A DNA stretch of 36,303 bases, taken from assembly GCF_902499135.1 (NCBI RefSeq), contig NZ_CABVPR010000062.1, positions 1 through 36,303 on the forward strand, in the 5' to 3' direction. The DNA comes from Burkholderia dolosa. Its GTDB lineage: Bacteria; Pseudomonadota; Gammaproteobacteria; Burkholderiales; Burkholderiaceae. Shown one piece after another: positions 1-8,468 of the stretch. The notes beneath the pieces were generated by a model. The model made no database searches. It had not been told where the DNA came from and was given only the letters and a program-made list of their open reading frames with translations. Each line of letters begins with the position of its first letter. Position 1 is the stretch's first letter. Both the position numbers and the translations under genes were made by a program.

Positions 1-95
1 CCGGCCGCGCGCAGCAGCCGGCGGCGCGCGTCGTCGGGCGCGGCGGACGCGGGCAGCGGGGCGGCGGTGTCGGTCGCGGTGTCGGTCGTTGTCAT
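1..95 (-). CDS. 5' end of an unidentified gene, cut by window edge
   Basis: Only about 31 codons are inside the window. The reading frame starts at an ATG at 95-93 and begins MTTTDTATDT, followed by an Ala/Pro-rich stretch and an Arg/Leu-rich segment. A GGAG lies about 9 bases upstream of the ATG on the minus strand, which supports the start. It follows the aldolase stop codon by only 30 bases, so it is probably the third gene of the minus-strand operon headed by the SsuD-like monooxygenase. The visible part is a low-complexity leader with no diagnostic motif, so no function can be assigned. Confidence 0.6.
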   Translation of the reverse strand, partial: MTTTDTATDTAAPLPASAAPDDARRRLLRAA

Positions 96-125
96 TGTCG
101 GTGCTCCGGTCGTGCGGAAGGGCGC

Positions 126-966
126 TCAGTCGAGCAGGTCGGGTTCGTCGGCGACGACGCGCGCAAACAGGCTGTCGAATGCGTGCAGCGCGCCGTCCGG
201 GCCGCCGATCTGGCCGTGCGTATGGCGTGCAGTCTCGTGATCGATCGGCTGCGGCGTGCCGGCCGCCTCGGCGAGCAGCTGCGTGTGCGCGGCATTGTCG
301 AGCGCGATGTACCACCATGCCGCCGCCTCGACCGTCGGGCCCGCGGTCAGGATGCCGTGGTTTTTCAGGATCACGCCCTTGTGCGTGCCGCCGTCCGGTT
401 TCGCGAGCGCGTGCGCGATCCGCGCGCCTTCGCTCGCGTCGACGACCATCCCGGTGAAATCGTCGAACAGCGCGTGATCCTCGTAGAACACGCACGCGTC
501 CTGCGTCAGCGGATCGAGCAGCCCGTCCGAGCGTCGACCATGCCTTGCCGTACGTCGAATGCGTGTGCGCGGCGGCGACGACGTGCGGATGCGCATCGTG
601 GATCGCCGCGTGGATCGCGAACGCGGCCTTGTTCAGCGGCCGGCTGCCGATCGCGGTTTCGCCGCGCGCGTTGACGAGCAGCAGGTCCGACACGCGGATC
701 TGCGAGAAATGCACGCCGAGCGGATTCACCCAGAAATGATCGGGCAGCTCCGGATCGCGCGCGGTGATGTGGCCCGCGAGCCCGGACGCGAAGCCGAAGC
801 GCGCGAACAGCCGGAACGCGGCCGCGAGCCGCTCCTGGCGATGGCGGCGTTCGGCCGCGACGTCGCCGCGCGGCGCAGACGGTTCGAACCAGAAGTGCTG
901 GCGCGGCGATTCGGCGAGCACGAGGCCCGACGCGGTGCGGGCGATGGTGGACGGAACGGCGGACAT
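126..966 (-). pseudogene. Class II aldolase/adducin family protein, one-base frameshift
   Basis: The family comprises zinc-dependent aldolases and decarboxylases of the L-fuculose-phosphate aldolase fold. The N-terminal part (ATG at 966) carries the His-x-His segment AAAHTHSTYGKAW. The C-terminal part, in another frame, carries FYEDHALF and KNHGILTAG with the third metal-ligand His. The two halves join cleanly if one G is removed from the GGG at 524-522 (minus strand). The span of 841 bases is 280 codons plus one base. As read, the N-terminal frame runs on in the wrong phase. A GGAG 9 bases upstream supports the 966 start; an alternative ATG at 990 overlaps the upstream stop codon as ATGA and would add eight residues. 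Both halves are otherwise intact and well conserved, so this is either a very recent mutation or a sequencing error. It is probably cotranscribed with the monooxygenase. Confidence 0.85.
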
Positions 967-986
967 CGGATGCGTCTCCGTGATCG

Positions 987-2072
987 TCATGCCGCGTGGC
1001 GCGCGGCGTCGCGTGCGGCGACCGCGCTGCGGACGCGCGGAATCAGCTCGCGGCCGTAGTCGAGCGCGTCTTCCAGCGGATCGAAGCCGCGAATCAGGAA
1101 CGTCGTCACGCCGAGGTCGTAGTAGTCGAGCAGCGCGTCGGCGACCTGTTCGGGCGTGCCGACGAGCGCGGTCGAATTCGACCGCGCGCCGGTCAGCTTC
1201 GCGATTTCGGTCCACAGGCGCTTGTCGACGCGCGACCCGCGCTCGGCGGCCGCGAGCAGCCGGCGCGCGCCTTCGCTCTGCTGCGGACTGCCGGTGCCGA
1301 GGCCCGCTGCTTCGCGCAGCCGGCGCGTTTCGTCGAGGATCCGATGCGCGCGCGCCCACGCTTCGTCTTCGGTCGCCGCGAGGATCGGGCGGAACGACAC
1401 CGAGAAGCGCACCTGCCGGCCGTGCTTCGCGGCTTCGGCGCGCACGCGCGTCGTCAGGTCGCGCACCTGGTCGAGCGATTCGCCCCACAGCGCGTAGACG
1501 TCCGCATGCTTGCCGGCCACCGCGAGCGCGGCGTCCGACGCGCCGCCGAAGTAGATCGGCACGTGCGGCTGCTGGAGCGGCTTCACTTCCGAATAGCCTT
1601 GCTTGAACCGGTAGTGCGCGCCTTCGTGATCGAACGGCTGCGTGTCGGTCCAGATGCGCCGCAGGATGCCGAGATATTCGTCGGTGCGCGCGTAGCGTGC
1701 GTCGTGATCGAGGAAGTCGCCGTCGCGCTGCTGTTCGCTGTCCGAGCCGCCGGAGATGAAGTGCACGGCGAGCCGGCCGCGGCTGAACTGGTCGAGCGTC
1801 GCGATCTGCCGCGCGGCGAGCGTCGGCGCGGTAAAGCCCGGCCGGTGCGCGAGCATGAAGTGGATGCGCTCGGTCGCGGCTGCCGCGAACGCGATCGTCA
1901 GCGTCGCGGACGGGCCCGTCGAGTGGTGCGGCACGAGGATCCGGTCGAAGCCGGCCGTTTCATGCGCACGGGCGAAATCGCGCACGTAGTCGGGATCGAC
2001 GGCCGGGCCGGACGGCGGATGGATTTCCGACTGCTTCTGGCTCTGGATCATGCCGATGAATTCGACGCTCAT
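987..2072 (-). CDS. LLM-class flavin monooxygenase, alkanesulfonate monooxygenase (SsuD)-like
   Basis: 361 residues, the usual length for SsuD-type enzymes, which use reduced FMN and O2 to desulfonate alkanesulfonates in sulfur limitation. Luciferase-like TIM-barrel features are visible: LVPHHSTGPSATLTIAFAAA near residue 45, LAHRPGFTAPTLAARQIATL near 75, then LDQFSRGRLAVHFISGG, and a YFGGASDAAL segment near 190. These are hallmarks of the SsuD/nitrilotriacetate-monooxygenase group. The substrate cannot be told from sequence: sulfonate, sulfone or another small organosulfur compound is likely from the neighbours (DszC/SfnB-like protein, thiol dioxygenase, rhodanese). It is the first gene of a minus-strand operon; its stop overlaps a possible ATG of the aldolase gene. 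No flavin reductase or ABC transporter is visible in the window. Confidence 0.88.
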   Translation of the reverse strand: MSVEFIGMIQSQKQSEIHPPSGPAVDPDYVRDFARAHETAGFDRILVPHHSTGPSATLTIAFAAAATERIHFMLAHRPGFTAPTLAARQIATLDQFSRGRLAVHFISGGSDSEQQRDGDFLDHDARYARTDEYLGILRRIWTDTQPFDHEGAHYRFKQGYSEVKPLQQPHVPIYFGGASDAALAVAGKHADVYALWGESLDQVRDLTTRVRAEAAKHGRQVRFSVSFRPILAATEDEAWARAHRILDETRRLREAAGLGTGSPQQSEGARRLLAAAERGSRVDKRLWTEIAKLTGARSNSTALVGTPEQVADALLDYYDLGVTTFLIRGFDPLEDALDYGRELIPRVRSAVAARDAARHAA

Positions 2073-2509
2073 CTGGGTCTCCGGTGCAGGGACGGCCCGG
2101 CGCGCAGCCGGGCGGGAATGGAGCGCAGATTACCGCCGCGATCATGCGAAACGGAAATAATCAATCCCGATTTGAATATCAGATTTGCATGGTTGGGGCG
2201 CGCCGGCGATGCGCATACGCTGTGCGCTCGCGATCGGTCGGCGTGGTGCGGCGCGAGCGGTGCGCGATGTGGCGTGCGTGCGGTGTTCGTGCATGCCGCG
2301 AGCGCCGGCGCCACCGCTGCGAATCCGCGTTCGGCGCGGCAACTGCGTCGCATCCTTCGATTGCGGATTCGGCGACGCGCGTTTCGGTTTCGGTTCGCTA
2401 CATGATCGACGCCACGCAGCGACGCATGCACAAGCGCCGGCCGCCAACCGTCAGCCGGTCGATATCCGCTTTCGCATTGGCATTCGTATTACCGAGGGAA
2501 CCCGTTCCG
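2073..2509. promoter_or_regulatory. Divergent intergenic region with an AT-rich island
   Basis: This 437-base gap separates the divergent monooxygenase and DszC-like genes and has no convincing gene. Most is GC-rich, but about 2149-2191 is strikingly AT-rich. It contains two copies of GATTTG (2169-2174 and 2182-2187) 13 bases apart, beside TTGAATATCA. The island lies about 80-120 bases upstream of the monooxygenase start, a position typical of an activator site of LysR type (CysB/Cbl/SsuR in sulfonate genes). I see no good sigma-70 -35/-10 pair in either direction. The DszC-like gene has a GAGGG at 2494-2498 as ribosome binding site. Confidence 0.4.
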
Positions 2510-3847
2510 ATGTCTGCCAGCCTTGCCGCTTCCTCGCCGCGATCGCAGCCTTCGCCGCTGCGTCGTCTGCGCGCCGACGACACGCACATCGCCGCGCTGC
2601 TCGACCGTCTCGTGCCCGAACTCGCCGCCGACGCGGCACGCAACGACGCCGAAGGCCGCTTTCCGCACGAGAATTTCGCGCGCCTGCATCGTGCGGGGCT
2701 GATCGCGCAGGTCGTGCCGCGCGAGCATGGCGGGGCGGGCGCGACGCTCGCGCAGGCGAGCCGGATCGTCGCCGCGGTCGCGCGCGCGGATCCGGCGACC
2801 GCACTGGTGCTGACGATGACGTATCTGCAGCACCGCGCGCTCGGCCGCGCGGACAGCCGCTGGCCGGACCGGCTGCGACGCGCGGTGTTCGACAGTGCGG
2901 TGGCCGAAGGCGCGCTGATCAACGCGCTGCGCGTCGAGCCCGCGCTCGGCTCGCCCGCACGCGGCGGGCTGCCCGACACCGTCGCCCGCCGCGACGGCGA
3001 CGGCTGGCGCTTGTCCGGCCACAAGCTGTACAGCACCGGGATACCGGCGTTGCGCTGGCTGGCCGTGTGGGCGCGCACCGACGAGCCGCAGCCGCGCGTC
3101 GGCGTGTTTCTGGTTCCGCATGATCCGCATGCGGGCGACGCGCGGATCCGCGTGATCCCGAGCTGGGACCATCTCGGCCTGCGCGCGTCGGGCAGCCACG
3201 AAGTCGTGTTCGACGACGTGCGCTTGCCGGCCGATCACGCGGTCGACGTGCGTGCGCCCGACGCGTGGGCCGTGTCGGCCGCGACGCATGCGGACGCGGA
3301 CGCGCAGGCCGACCAGCACGCGTGGATGGTCGCGCTGCTCGGCAGCCTGTACGACGCGGTCGCCCGCGCGTCGCGCGACTGGCTGCTCGACTTCGCGACG
3401 ACCCGCGTGCCGAGCGGGCTCGGCGCGCCGCTCGCGACGCTGCCGCGCGTGCAGGAAGCGGTCGGCGACATCGAAGGCTGGCTGCATGCGAATCGCGTGC
3501 TGCTCGACGATCTCGTCGCGCGCGCCGACGCAGGCGATCCGCCAACCGTGACGACGAGCGGCCTCGTCAAGCGGACCGTCACCGAAAACGCGATACGCAC
3601 GGTCGAGCATGCGCTGAAACTGTCGGGCAATCATGGGTTGAGCCGCAGCAATCCGCTGGAGCGCCACTATCGCGACGTGCTGTGCAGCCGCGTGCATACG
3701 CCTCAGGACGATGCGATCGCGGTCGCGGCCGGGCGCGCGGCGCTCGACGCGGCGCGCCGCAGCGATCGACAAGCGGAGGCGGGCCGCGGTGATACGTTCC
3801 GCGATGCCGCGCGAGGGCCTGCGACGCGCGATGCGAACGATGCGTGA
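2510..3847 (+). CDS. Acyl-CoA dehydrogenase-fold flavoprotein, SfnB/DszC-like
   Basis: 445 residues from the ATG at 2510, which has GAGGG upstream; longer upstream reading has no coding character. The domain order is that of the acyl-CoA dehydrogenase superfamily: helical N-domain (about 25-140), beta middle domain with SGHKLYSTGIPALRWLAVWA (about 170-190) and WDHLGLRASGSHEVVFDDV (about 220-240), and a C-terminal helical domain ending in LSGNHGLSRSNPLERHYRD. The last motif is the conserved flavin-contact region. The family includes DszC (dibenzothiophene monooxygenase) and SfnB (sulfur acquisition oxidoreductase), which use reduced flavin instead of oxidising acyl-CoA. The assignment to that branch rests on the divergent SsuD-like monooxygenase and the general sequence. 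An ordinary acyl-CoA dehydrogenase is a less likely alternative. Confidence 0.8.
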   Translation: MSASLAASSPRSQPSPLRRLRADDTHIAALLDRLVPELAADAARNDAEGRFPHENFARLHRAGLIAQVVPREHGGAGATLAQASRIVAAVARADPATALVLTMTYLQHRALGRADSRWPDRLRRAVFDSAVAEGALINALRVEPALGSPARGGLPDTVARRDGDGWRLSGHKLYSTGIPALRWLAVWARTDEPQPRVGVFLVPHDPHAGDARIRVIPSWDHLGLRASGSHEVVFDDVRLPADHAVDVRAPDAWAVSAATHADADAQADQHAWMVALLGSLYDAVARASRDWLLDFATTRVPSGLGAPLATLPRVQEAVGDIEGWLHANRVLLDDLVARADAGDPPTVTTSGLVKRTVTENAIRTVEHALKLSGNHGLSRSNPLERHYRDVLCSRVHTPQDDAIAVAAGRAALDAARRSDRQAEAGRGDTFRDAARGPATRDANDA

Positions 3848-3926
3848 CCGGCAGCGAACGGCGGCGATGGCGGCGACGGCGGACGGCGGCACATCGCGCG
3901 CGCGTCGTCCGCTGCATTCATTGCAT

Positions 3927-4844
3927 TCACGCCGCGTCGCCGTGCACATGCGCCGGCACCGCGAACGCGGTGCGCGCCTGCGCGGCGACGGCTTCGAGCG
4001 GCGCCGCGAAGCGGGCCGCATCGTGCCGGCGCAGCAGCCACAGATCGATCTGCGGCTTGAAATCGGCGAGCGGCACGATGTCGAGCGCGTCGCGCAGCGG
4101 ACTGCCTTCGACGAGCGGCAGCGGCATCAGGCCGAGGCCGAAGCCGTTCGCGACGCTCTGCAACTGCAGGTCGCGGCCGTACGTGTCGAGCGTGACGGAC
4201 ATCGGCAGCCGTTGCGCGTCGAGCGCGCGCCGCAGCCCCGCGCGAAAGCCGCAGCCGTCCGGATTCAGCACCCAGCCGCGTGCATGGCAATCGGCGAGCC
4301 GGTAGCTGCGACGCGGCCAGTCGCCCTTGCGGCCGACCGCGACGAGCCGCGTCGCGAGCAGCCGCTCGCCTTCGACGTGCGGCGGCAGCACCATCTCGCG
4401 CGCGAGGAACACGAGCGCCGCATCGAGTTCGCGGCGCGCGACGCGCTCGACCAGCATGCCGGCCCACGCGGTCGTGACCTGCGGCGCGAGCGCCGGCCAT
4501 TGCGCGGCGAGGCGCGCGACGAGATCGGGCAGCAGCAGTTCGCCGAGCCCGTGCGTGAGTCCGATGCGCAGCACGCCGGCCGGCGGCTGCCCGCCGGCTG
4601 CCAGCTCGCGCAGCGCATCGACCTCGCGCAGGATCGCGCGGCACTGGTCGAACACCTGGCGGCCGATGTCGGTCGGCCGCGGCGGCTTCGTGTTGCGGTC
4701 GAGCAGCGTCACGCCGAGCGCTTCCTCGAGGTTCTGCACGCGCCGCGTGATCGCCGGCTGCGTCATCCCGAGCTCGGCCGCGGCCTGGCTCAGCGTCTGG
4801 CAGCGGACGACTGCTGCAAAAGCGTCGATATCGCTAATTTTCAT
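3927..4844 (-). CDS. LysR-family transcriptional regulator
   Basis: 305 residues. The N-terminal winged helix-turn-helix is typical: FAAVVRCQTLSQAAAELGM then TQPAITRRVQNLEEALGVTL (about 10-50). The inducer-binding domain follows, including LRIGLTHGLGELLLP (about 95) and GFGLGLMPLPLVEG (about 245). The start at 4844 is set by the characteristic MKISDIDAF opening; longer in-frame reading covers the divergent promoter. It is transcribed away from the thiol dioxygenase gene with a 62-base gap, so it most likely controls the dioxygenase-rhodanese pair and itself. The inducer is unknown; a sulfur compound is a reasonable guess. It ends convergently with the DszC-like gene, 79 bases apart, with no clear terminator in that gap. 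Confidence 0.9.
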   Translation of the reverse strand: MKISDIDAFAAVVRCQTLSQAAAELGMTQPAITRRVQNLEEALGVTLLDRNTKPPRPTDIGRQVFDQCRAILREVDALRELAAGGQPPAGVLRIGLTHGLGELLLPDLVARLAAQWPALAPQVTTAWAGMLVERVARRELDAALVFLAREMVLPPHVEGERLLATRLVAVGRKGDWPRRSYRLADCHARGWVLNPDGCGFRAGLRRALDAQRLPMSVTLDTYGRDLQLQSVANGFGLGLMPLPLVEGSPLRDALDIVPLADFKPQIDLWLLRRHDAARFAAPLEAVAAQARTAFAVPAHVHGDAA

Positions 4845-4906
4845 GTTTGTTCTGCATGGTATTTCAGGTGCATCATGACGATCCATCATATTCGAAGAGG
4901 CACGCG

Positions 4907-5473
4907 ATGAGTACGCCGTCGTTGCAGCACACGCGGTTGCGCCCGTTCGTCGACGGCCTGGACGCATTGCTCGCGTCCGGCGCGAACGAGGCGCGCATCC
5001 TGGACGAGGGCCGCGCGCTGCTCGCCGCGCTCGTCGCGCACGACGACTGGCTGCCCGACGCATTCGCGCAGCCCGATCCCGCGCGCTATCGCCAGTACCT
5101 GCTGCATCTCGACCCCGACGAGCGGTTCTCCGTCGTCAGCTTCGTATGGGGGCCCGGCCAGACGACGCCGATCCACAATCACACCGTGTGGGGGCTGATC
5201 GGGATGCTGCGCGGCGGCGAGTTCTCGCAGCCGTACCGGTTCGATGCGGCGGGGCGGCCGGTGCCGGCCGGCGACGCGGTGCGGCTGCAGCCCGGCGACG
5301 TCGAGGCCGTGTCGCCGGGCATCGGCGACGTGCATCGCGTGACCAATGCGTTCGCCGATCGCGTGTCGATCAGCATTCACGTGTACGGTGCGAACATCGG
5401 CAAGGTCGAGCGCGCGGTATTCCTCGACGACGGCACCGTGAAGCCGTTCGTGTCCGGATACTCGAACGCATGA
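4907..5473 (+). CDS. Cysteine dioxygenase-family thiol dioxygenase
   Basis: 188 residues, cupin fold, non-heme iron enzyme that oxidises a thiol to a sulfinate. The iron-binding 3-His site is visible: PIHNHTVWG with His about 90 and 92, and GDVHRVTN with His about 143. The Glu of the general cupin motif is absent, as expected for this family. The start at 4907 has GAAGAGG (4894-4900) just upstream. The substrate may be cysteine or another thiol such as 3-mercaptopropionate; sequence alone does not settle it. It is followed after 109 bases by the multidomain rhodanese, in the same direction, a pairing that suggests channelling of sulfinate or sulfane sulfur. The LysR gene upstream is divergent. 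Confidence 0.9.
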   Translation: MSTPSLQHTRLRPFVDGLDALLASGANEARILDEGRALLAALVAHDDWLPDAFAQPDPARYRQYLLHLDPDERFSVVSFVWGPGQTTPIHNHTVWGLIGMLRGGEFSQPYRFDAAGRPVPAGDAVRLQPGDVEAVSPGIGDVHRVTNAFADRVSISIHVYGANIGKVERAVFLDDGTVKPFVSGYSNA

Positions 5474-5582
5474 CGTCCACCCGCCGTTGCCGCCGCGAGC
5501 AGCAGATCGACGCTCGCTGCGCTTTCCCGTTTCAACGCTCGATCGCCTTCATCCGAACTCAACCGCATTCGACCGACACACC

Positions 5583-7208
5583 GTGACGCAATCCGCCGAT
5601 TCCACTTCCCGTTTTCCCGTCGCGTCGTACCACGACGTACGCGCGCGCCTGCTGGCCCGCGACGAGATCGCGCTGATCGACGTGCGCGAGGAAGATCCTT
5701 ACGCACAGGGCCATCCGCTGTGGGCCGCCAATTTTCCGCTGTCGAAGCTCGAGCTCGACGCGTGGACGCGGATTCCGCGCCGCGACACGCCGATCGTCGT
5801 GTACGGCGACGCCGGCGGCGAAGATCTCGCGCCGCGCGCGGCCGACAAACTCGCGCAACTCGGCTATACCGACGTGCGGCTGCTCGACGGCGGCCTCGCC
5901 GGCTGGCGCGCGGCCGGCGGCGAGCTGTTCATCGACGTCAACGTGCCGAGCAAGTCGTTCGGCGAATGGGTCGAGGCCGAGCGCCATACGCCTTCGTTGT
6001 CCGCGCAACAGGTGCAGGCGCTGATCGACGCGCGCGCCGACGTCGTGATCGTCGACGCGCGCCGGTTCGACGAATACCAGACGATGAACATCCCGACGTC
6101 GACCAGCGTGCCGGGCGCAGAACTCGTGCTGCGCGTGCGCGCGCTCGCGCCGGATCCGGCCACGCAGGTGATCGTCAACTGCGCGGGCCGCACGCGCAGC
6201 ATCATCGGCACGCAGTCGCTGATCAACGCGGGGCTGCCGAACCCGGTCGCGGCGCTGCGCAACGGCACGATCGGCTGGACGCTCGCCGGCCAGACGCTCG
6301 AGCGCGGCGCCGCGCGCCGGTTTCCGGACGACATCGATCCTGCGCTGCGCGACGACGCGCGCCGCGCCGCGCGCGCGGTGGCCGAGCGTGCCGGCGTGCC
6401 GCGCATCGCGCTCGCGAACGTCGCCGCGCTCGACGAGCCGGGCCGCACGCTGTACCGCTTCGACGTGCGCACGCCGGAAGAGTACGAGGCCGGCCATCTG
6501 CCGGGCTTCCTGAGCACGCCGGGCGGCCAGCTCGTGCAGGAGACCGACCATCATGCGGCCGTGCGCGGCGCGCGGATCGTGCTCGCCGACGACGACGGCG
6601 TGCGCGCGGACATGACCGCGTCGTGGCTCGCGCAGATGGGCTGGGATGTGCGCGTCGTCGAACCGGCCGGCATCGGCGCATTCGTCGAGCGCGGCCAGCC
6701 GCCGCGCGACGTGCCGACGCCGCCGCGCGCGGCCGAGGTGACGCCGGCCACGCTCGCCGGCTGGCTGGCGGAAGCGGCGCCCGACGAGATCGCGATCGTC
6801 GACGTGACGGCCAGCGCGAACTATGTGAAGCGCCATATCCCCGGCGCATGGTTTGCGGTGCGTGCGCAGCTGCGCGATGCGCTCGCGGCGATTCCGCCTG
6901 CCGCACGCTACGTGTTCACGTGCGGATCGAGCCTGCTCGCGCGCTTCGCGGCCGACGACGCGCGCGCATGGCTGCCGGCTTCCGCGCAGATTTCGGTGCT
7001 CACCGGCGGCACGGCTGCGTGGATCGACGCCGGGTTGCCGCTCGAAAGCGGCGACACGCGGCTGGCGTCGCCGCGCATCGACCGCTACCGGCGTCCGTAC
7101 GAAGGCACCGATAACGCGGCTGCCGCGATGCAGGCGTATCTCGACTGGGAATACGGGCTCGTCGATCAGCTGAAGCGCGACGGCACGCATCACTTCAGCG
7201 TGATCTGA
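5583..7208 (+). CDS. Four-domain rhodanese-like sulfurtransferase
   Basis: 541 residues if the GTG at 5583 is the start; an in-frame ATG at 5487 would add 32 residues of non-conserved sequence inside the intergenic gap. Four rhodanese modules can be seen at about 10-115, 145-250, 285-385 and 405-510. The active-site loop has its Cys in module 2 (CAGRTRS, Cys about 200) and module 4 (TCGSSLL, Cys about 447). In modules 1 and 3 the loop reads YGDAGGED and ADDDGVRAD, with no Cys, so they are probably structural or inactive. Rhodaneses move sulfane sulfur between thiol acceptors. Lying behind a thiol dioxygenase, the protein probably takes part in cysteine or organosulfur breakdown. Confidence 0.88.
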   Translation: MTQSADSTSRFPVASYHDVRARLLARDEIALIDVREEDPYAQGHPLWAANFPLSKLELDAWTRIPRRDTPIVVYGDAGGEDLAPRAADKLAQLGYTDVRLLDGGLAGWRAAGGELFIDVNVPSKSFGEWVEAERHTPSLSAQQVQALIDARADVVIVDARRFDEYQTMNIPTSTSVPGAELVLRVRALAPDPATQVIVNCAGRTRSIIGTQSLINAGLPNPVAALRNGTIGWTLAGQTLERGAARRFPDDIDPALRDDARRAARAVAERAGVPRIALANVAALDEPGRTLYRFDVRTPEEYEAGHLPGFLSTPGGQLVQETDHHAAVRGARIVLADDDGVRADMTASWLAQMGWDVRVVEPAGIGAFVERGQPPRDVPTPPRAAEVTPATLAGWLAEAAPDEIAIVDVTASANYVKRHIPGAWFAVRAQLRDALAAIPPAARYVFTCGSSLLARFAADDARAWLPASAQISVLTGGTAAWIDAGLPLESGDTRLASPRIDRYRRPYEGTDNAAAAMQAYLDWEYGLVDQLKRDGTHHFSVI

Positions 7209-7267
7209 CCGTCGCGGCGGCGGCGCGCCGCGCATCGCGCGCGCGGCCTGCAGCGCGCACGCCGGAT

Positions 7268-7279
7268 GCACTACACTTG
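7268..7279 (+). promoter_or_regulatory. Possible -10 region upstream of the prenyl synthase gene
   Basis: TACACT at 7272-7277 resembles a sigma-70 -10 box and lies 127 bases before the next ATG, in an otherwise GC-rich gap (7209-7403). The matching -35 position (around 7248-7254, CTGCAG) is poor, so the call is weak. A long untranslated leader would follow. Confidence 0.25.
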
Positions 7280-7403
7280 CGGGAATTTTGCATCGGCCGC
7301 GCCGCCGTCGATCGCCGCACGCGCGCCGCTGCGGGGCTCGCGGCCGGCGCGGGCAGCCGGCGCGCTGTGCGTTCCGCGCGCGCCGGACGATCTTTTCGCA
7401 CCC

Positions 7404-8468
7404 ATGACCACGCATAACGATCCCGCCTATCTGCTCGGCGACCTGCTGAAAAACGTTTCCCGCTCGTTCTATCTGACGCTGCGCGTGCTGCCCGACGGCA
7501 TGCGCGATCCGGTCGGCCTCGCGTACCTGCTCGCGCGTGCGGCCGACACGATCGCCGACACCGCGCTCGTCACGCCCGATCGCCGCGCGGCGCTGCTGAC
7601 GGACCTGCGCGACGACATCGAACGGCTCGGCGACGGCGCGGCGCTGTCGCGCTCGCTCGACGACGTGACGCGGATGCAGACCGATTCGCACGAGCACGTG
7701 CTGCTTGCGTCGATTCAGCCGATGCTCGCGTTGCTGCGCGCGCAACCGGATGCGGATCGCGCGGCGATCCGCAAGGTCGTCGCGACGCTGACCTCCGGGA
7801 TGGAATTCGATCTGCGCACGTTCCCCGACGAGCAGTCGGGACGCATCGCATCGCTGCCGACGCGCGACGTGCTCGATCGCTATACGTATCTCGTCGCGGG
7901 CTGCGTCGGCGAATTCTGGACCGACATGACGGCCGCGCACACGCGCGCCGCGCGCGGCTGGGACCTGGTCGCGATGCGCGACAAGGGGATTCGTTTCGGC
8001 AAGGCGCTGCAGATGACGAACATCCTGCGCGACTGTGCGAAGGACCTGCGCATCGGCCGCTGCTATCTGCCCGACGACGTGCTGCGCGCACATGCGCTCG
8101 ACGTCGCCGACCTGACGTCGGCCGACGCGTCGTTGCGCGCGCGCGGCGTGCTGGTCGACTTGCTGCACGTGGCGCTCGATCAGTATCGCGACGCGTGCCT
8201 GTATACGATCGCGATTCCGCGCCGCTTCGTGCGGCTGCGGCTCGCGTGCCTGTGGCCGATCATGATCGGGCTCGAGACGCTCGAACTGCTCGCGGGCCAC
8301 GACGCATGGCTCGACCCGGCCAAGCCGGCGAAGGTGCCGAGAAAGCGCGTGTACCGGATCATCGCGTCGTCGCTCGCGATCGTCGGCTCGAATGCGGCGA
8401 TCCGCGCGCGCGTGACCGCGCTCGCCGATGCGGTCGGCGCACGAATCGCGCAACCCCGCCCGCATTGA
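7404..8468 (+). CDS. Squalene/phytoene synthase family prenyltransferase
   Basis: 354 residues. Enzymes of this family couple two prenyl diphosphates head to head. Both Asp-rich metal-diphosphate motifs are present: DTIAD (residues about 50) and NILRDCAKD (about 210), followed by GRCYLP. The opening SRSFYLTLRVLP and the segment LVAGCVGEFWTDM are also typical. The ATG at 7404 is chosen because homologous sequence begins right after it; upstream in-frame codons are low-complexity. A hydrophobic stretch, LACLWPIMIGLETLELLA (about 280), may touch the membrane. No desaturase, cyclase or other hopanoid or carotenoid gene is near, so product and pathway are unknown. Both motifs are intact, so it should be active. 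Confidence 0.88.
   Translation: MTTHNDPAYLLGDLLKNVSRSFYLTLRVLPDGMRDPVGLAYLLARAADTIADTALVTPDRRAALLTDLRDDIERLGDGAALSRSLDDVTRMQTDSHEHVLLASIQPMLALLRAQPDADRAAIRKVVATLTSGMEFDLRTFPDEQSGRIASLPTRDVLDRYTYLVAGCVGEFWTDMTAAHTRAARGWDLVAMRDKGIRFGKALQMTNILRDCAKDLRIGRCYLPDDVLRAHALDVADLTSADASLRARGVLVDLLHVALDQYRDACLYTIAIPRRFVRLRLACLWPIMIGLETLELLAGHDAWLDPAKPAKVPRKRVYRIIASSLAIVGSNAAIRARVTALADAVGARIAQPRPH

Noticed and set aside
2139-2509. Long open frames across the divergent sulfur-gene gap on both strands
   Set aside because: They are Arg/Ala/His-rich with no family resemblance, as expected from GC-rich DNA with few stop codons, and they overlap the likely promoter.
5487-5582. Upstream ATG of the rhodanese frame
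   Set aside because: The extra 32 residues have no rhodanese character and lie in the intergenic gap; the GTG at 5583 directly precedes conserved sequence. It cannot be fully excluded.
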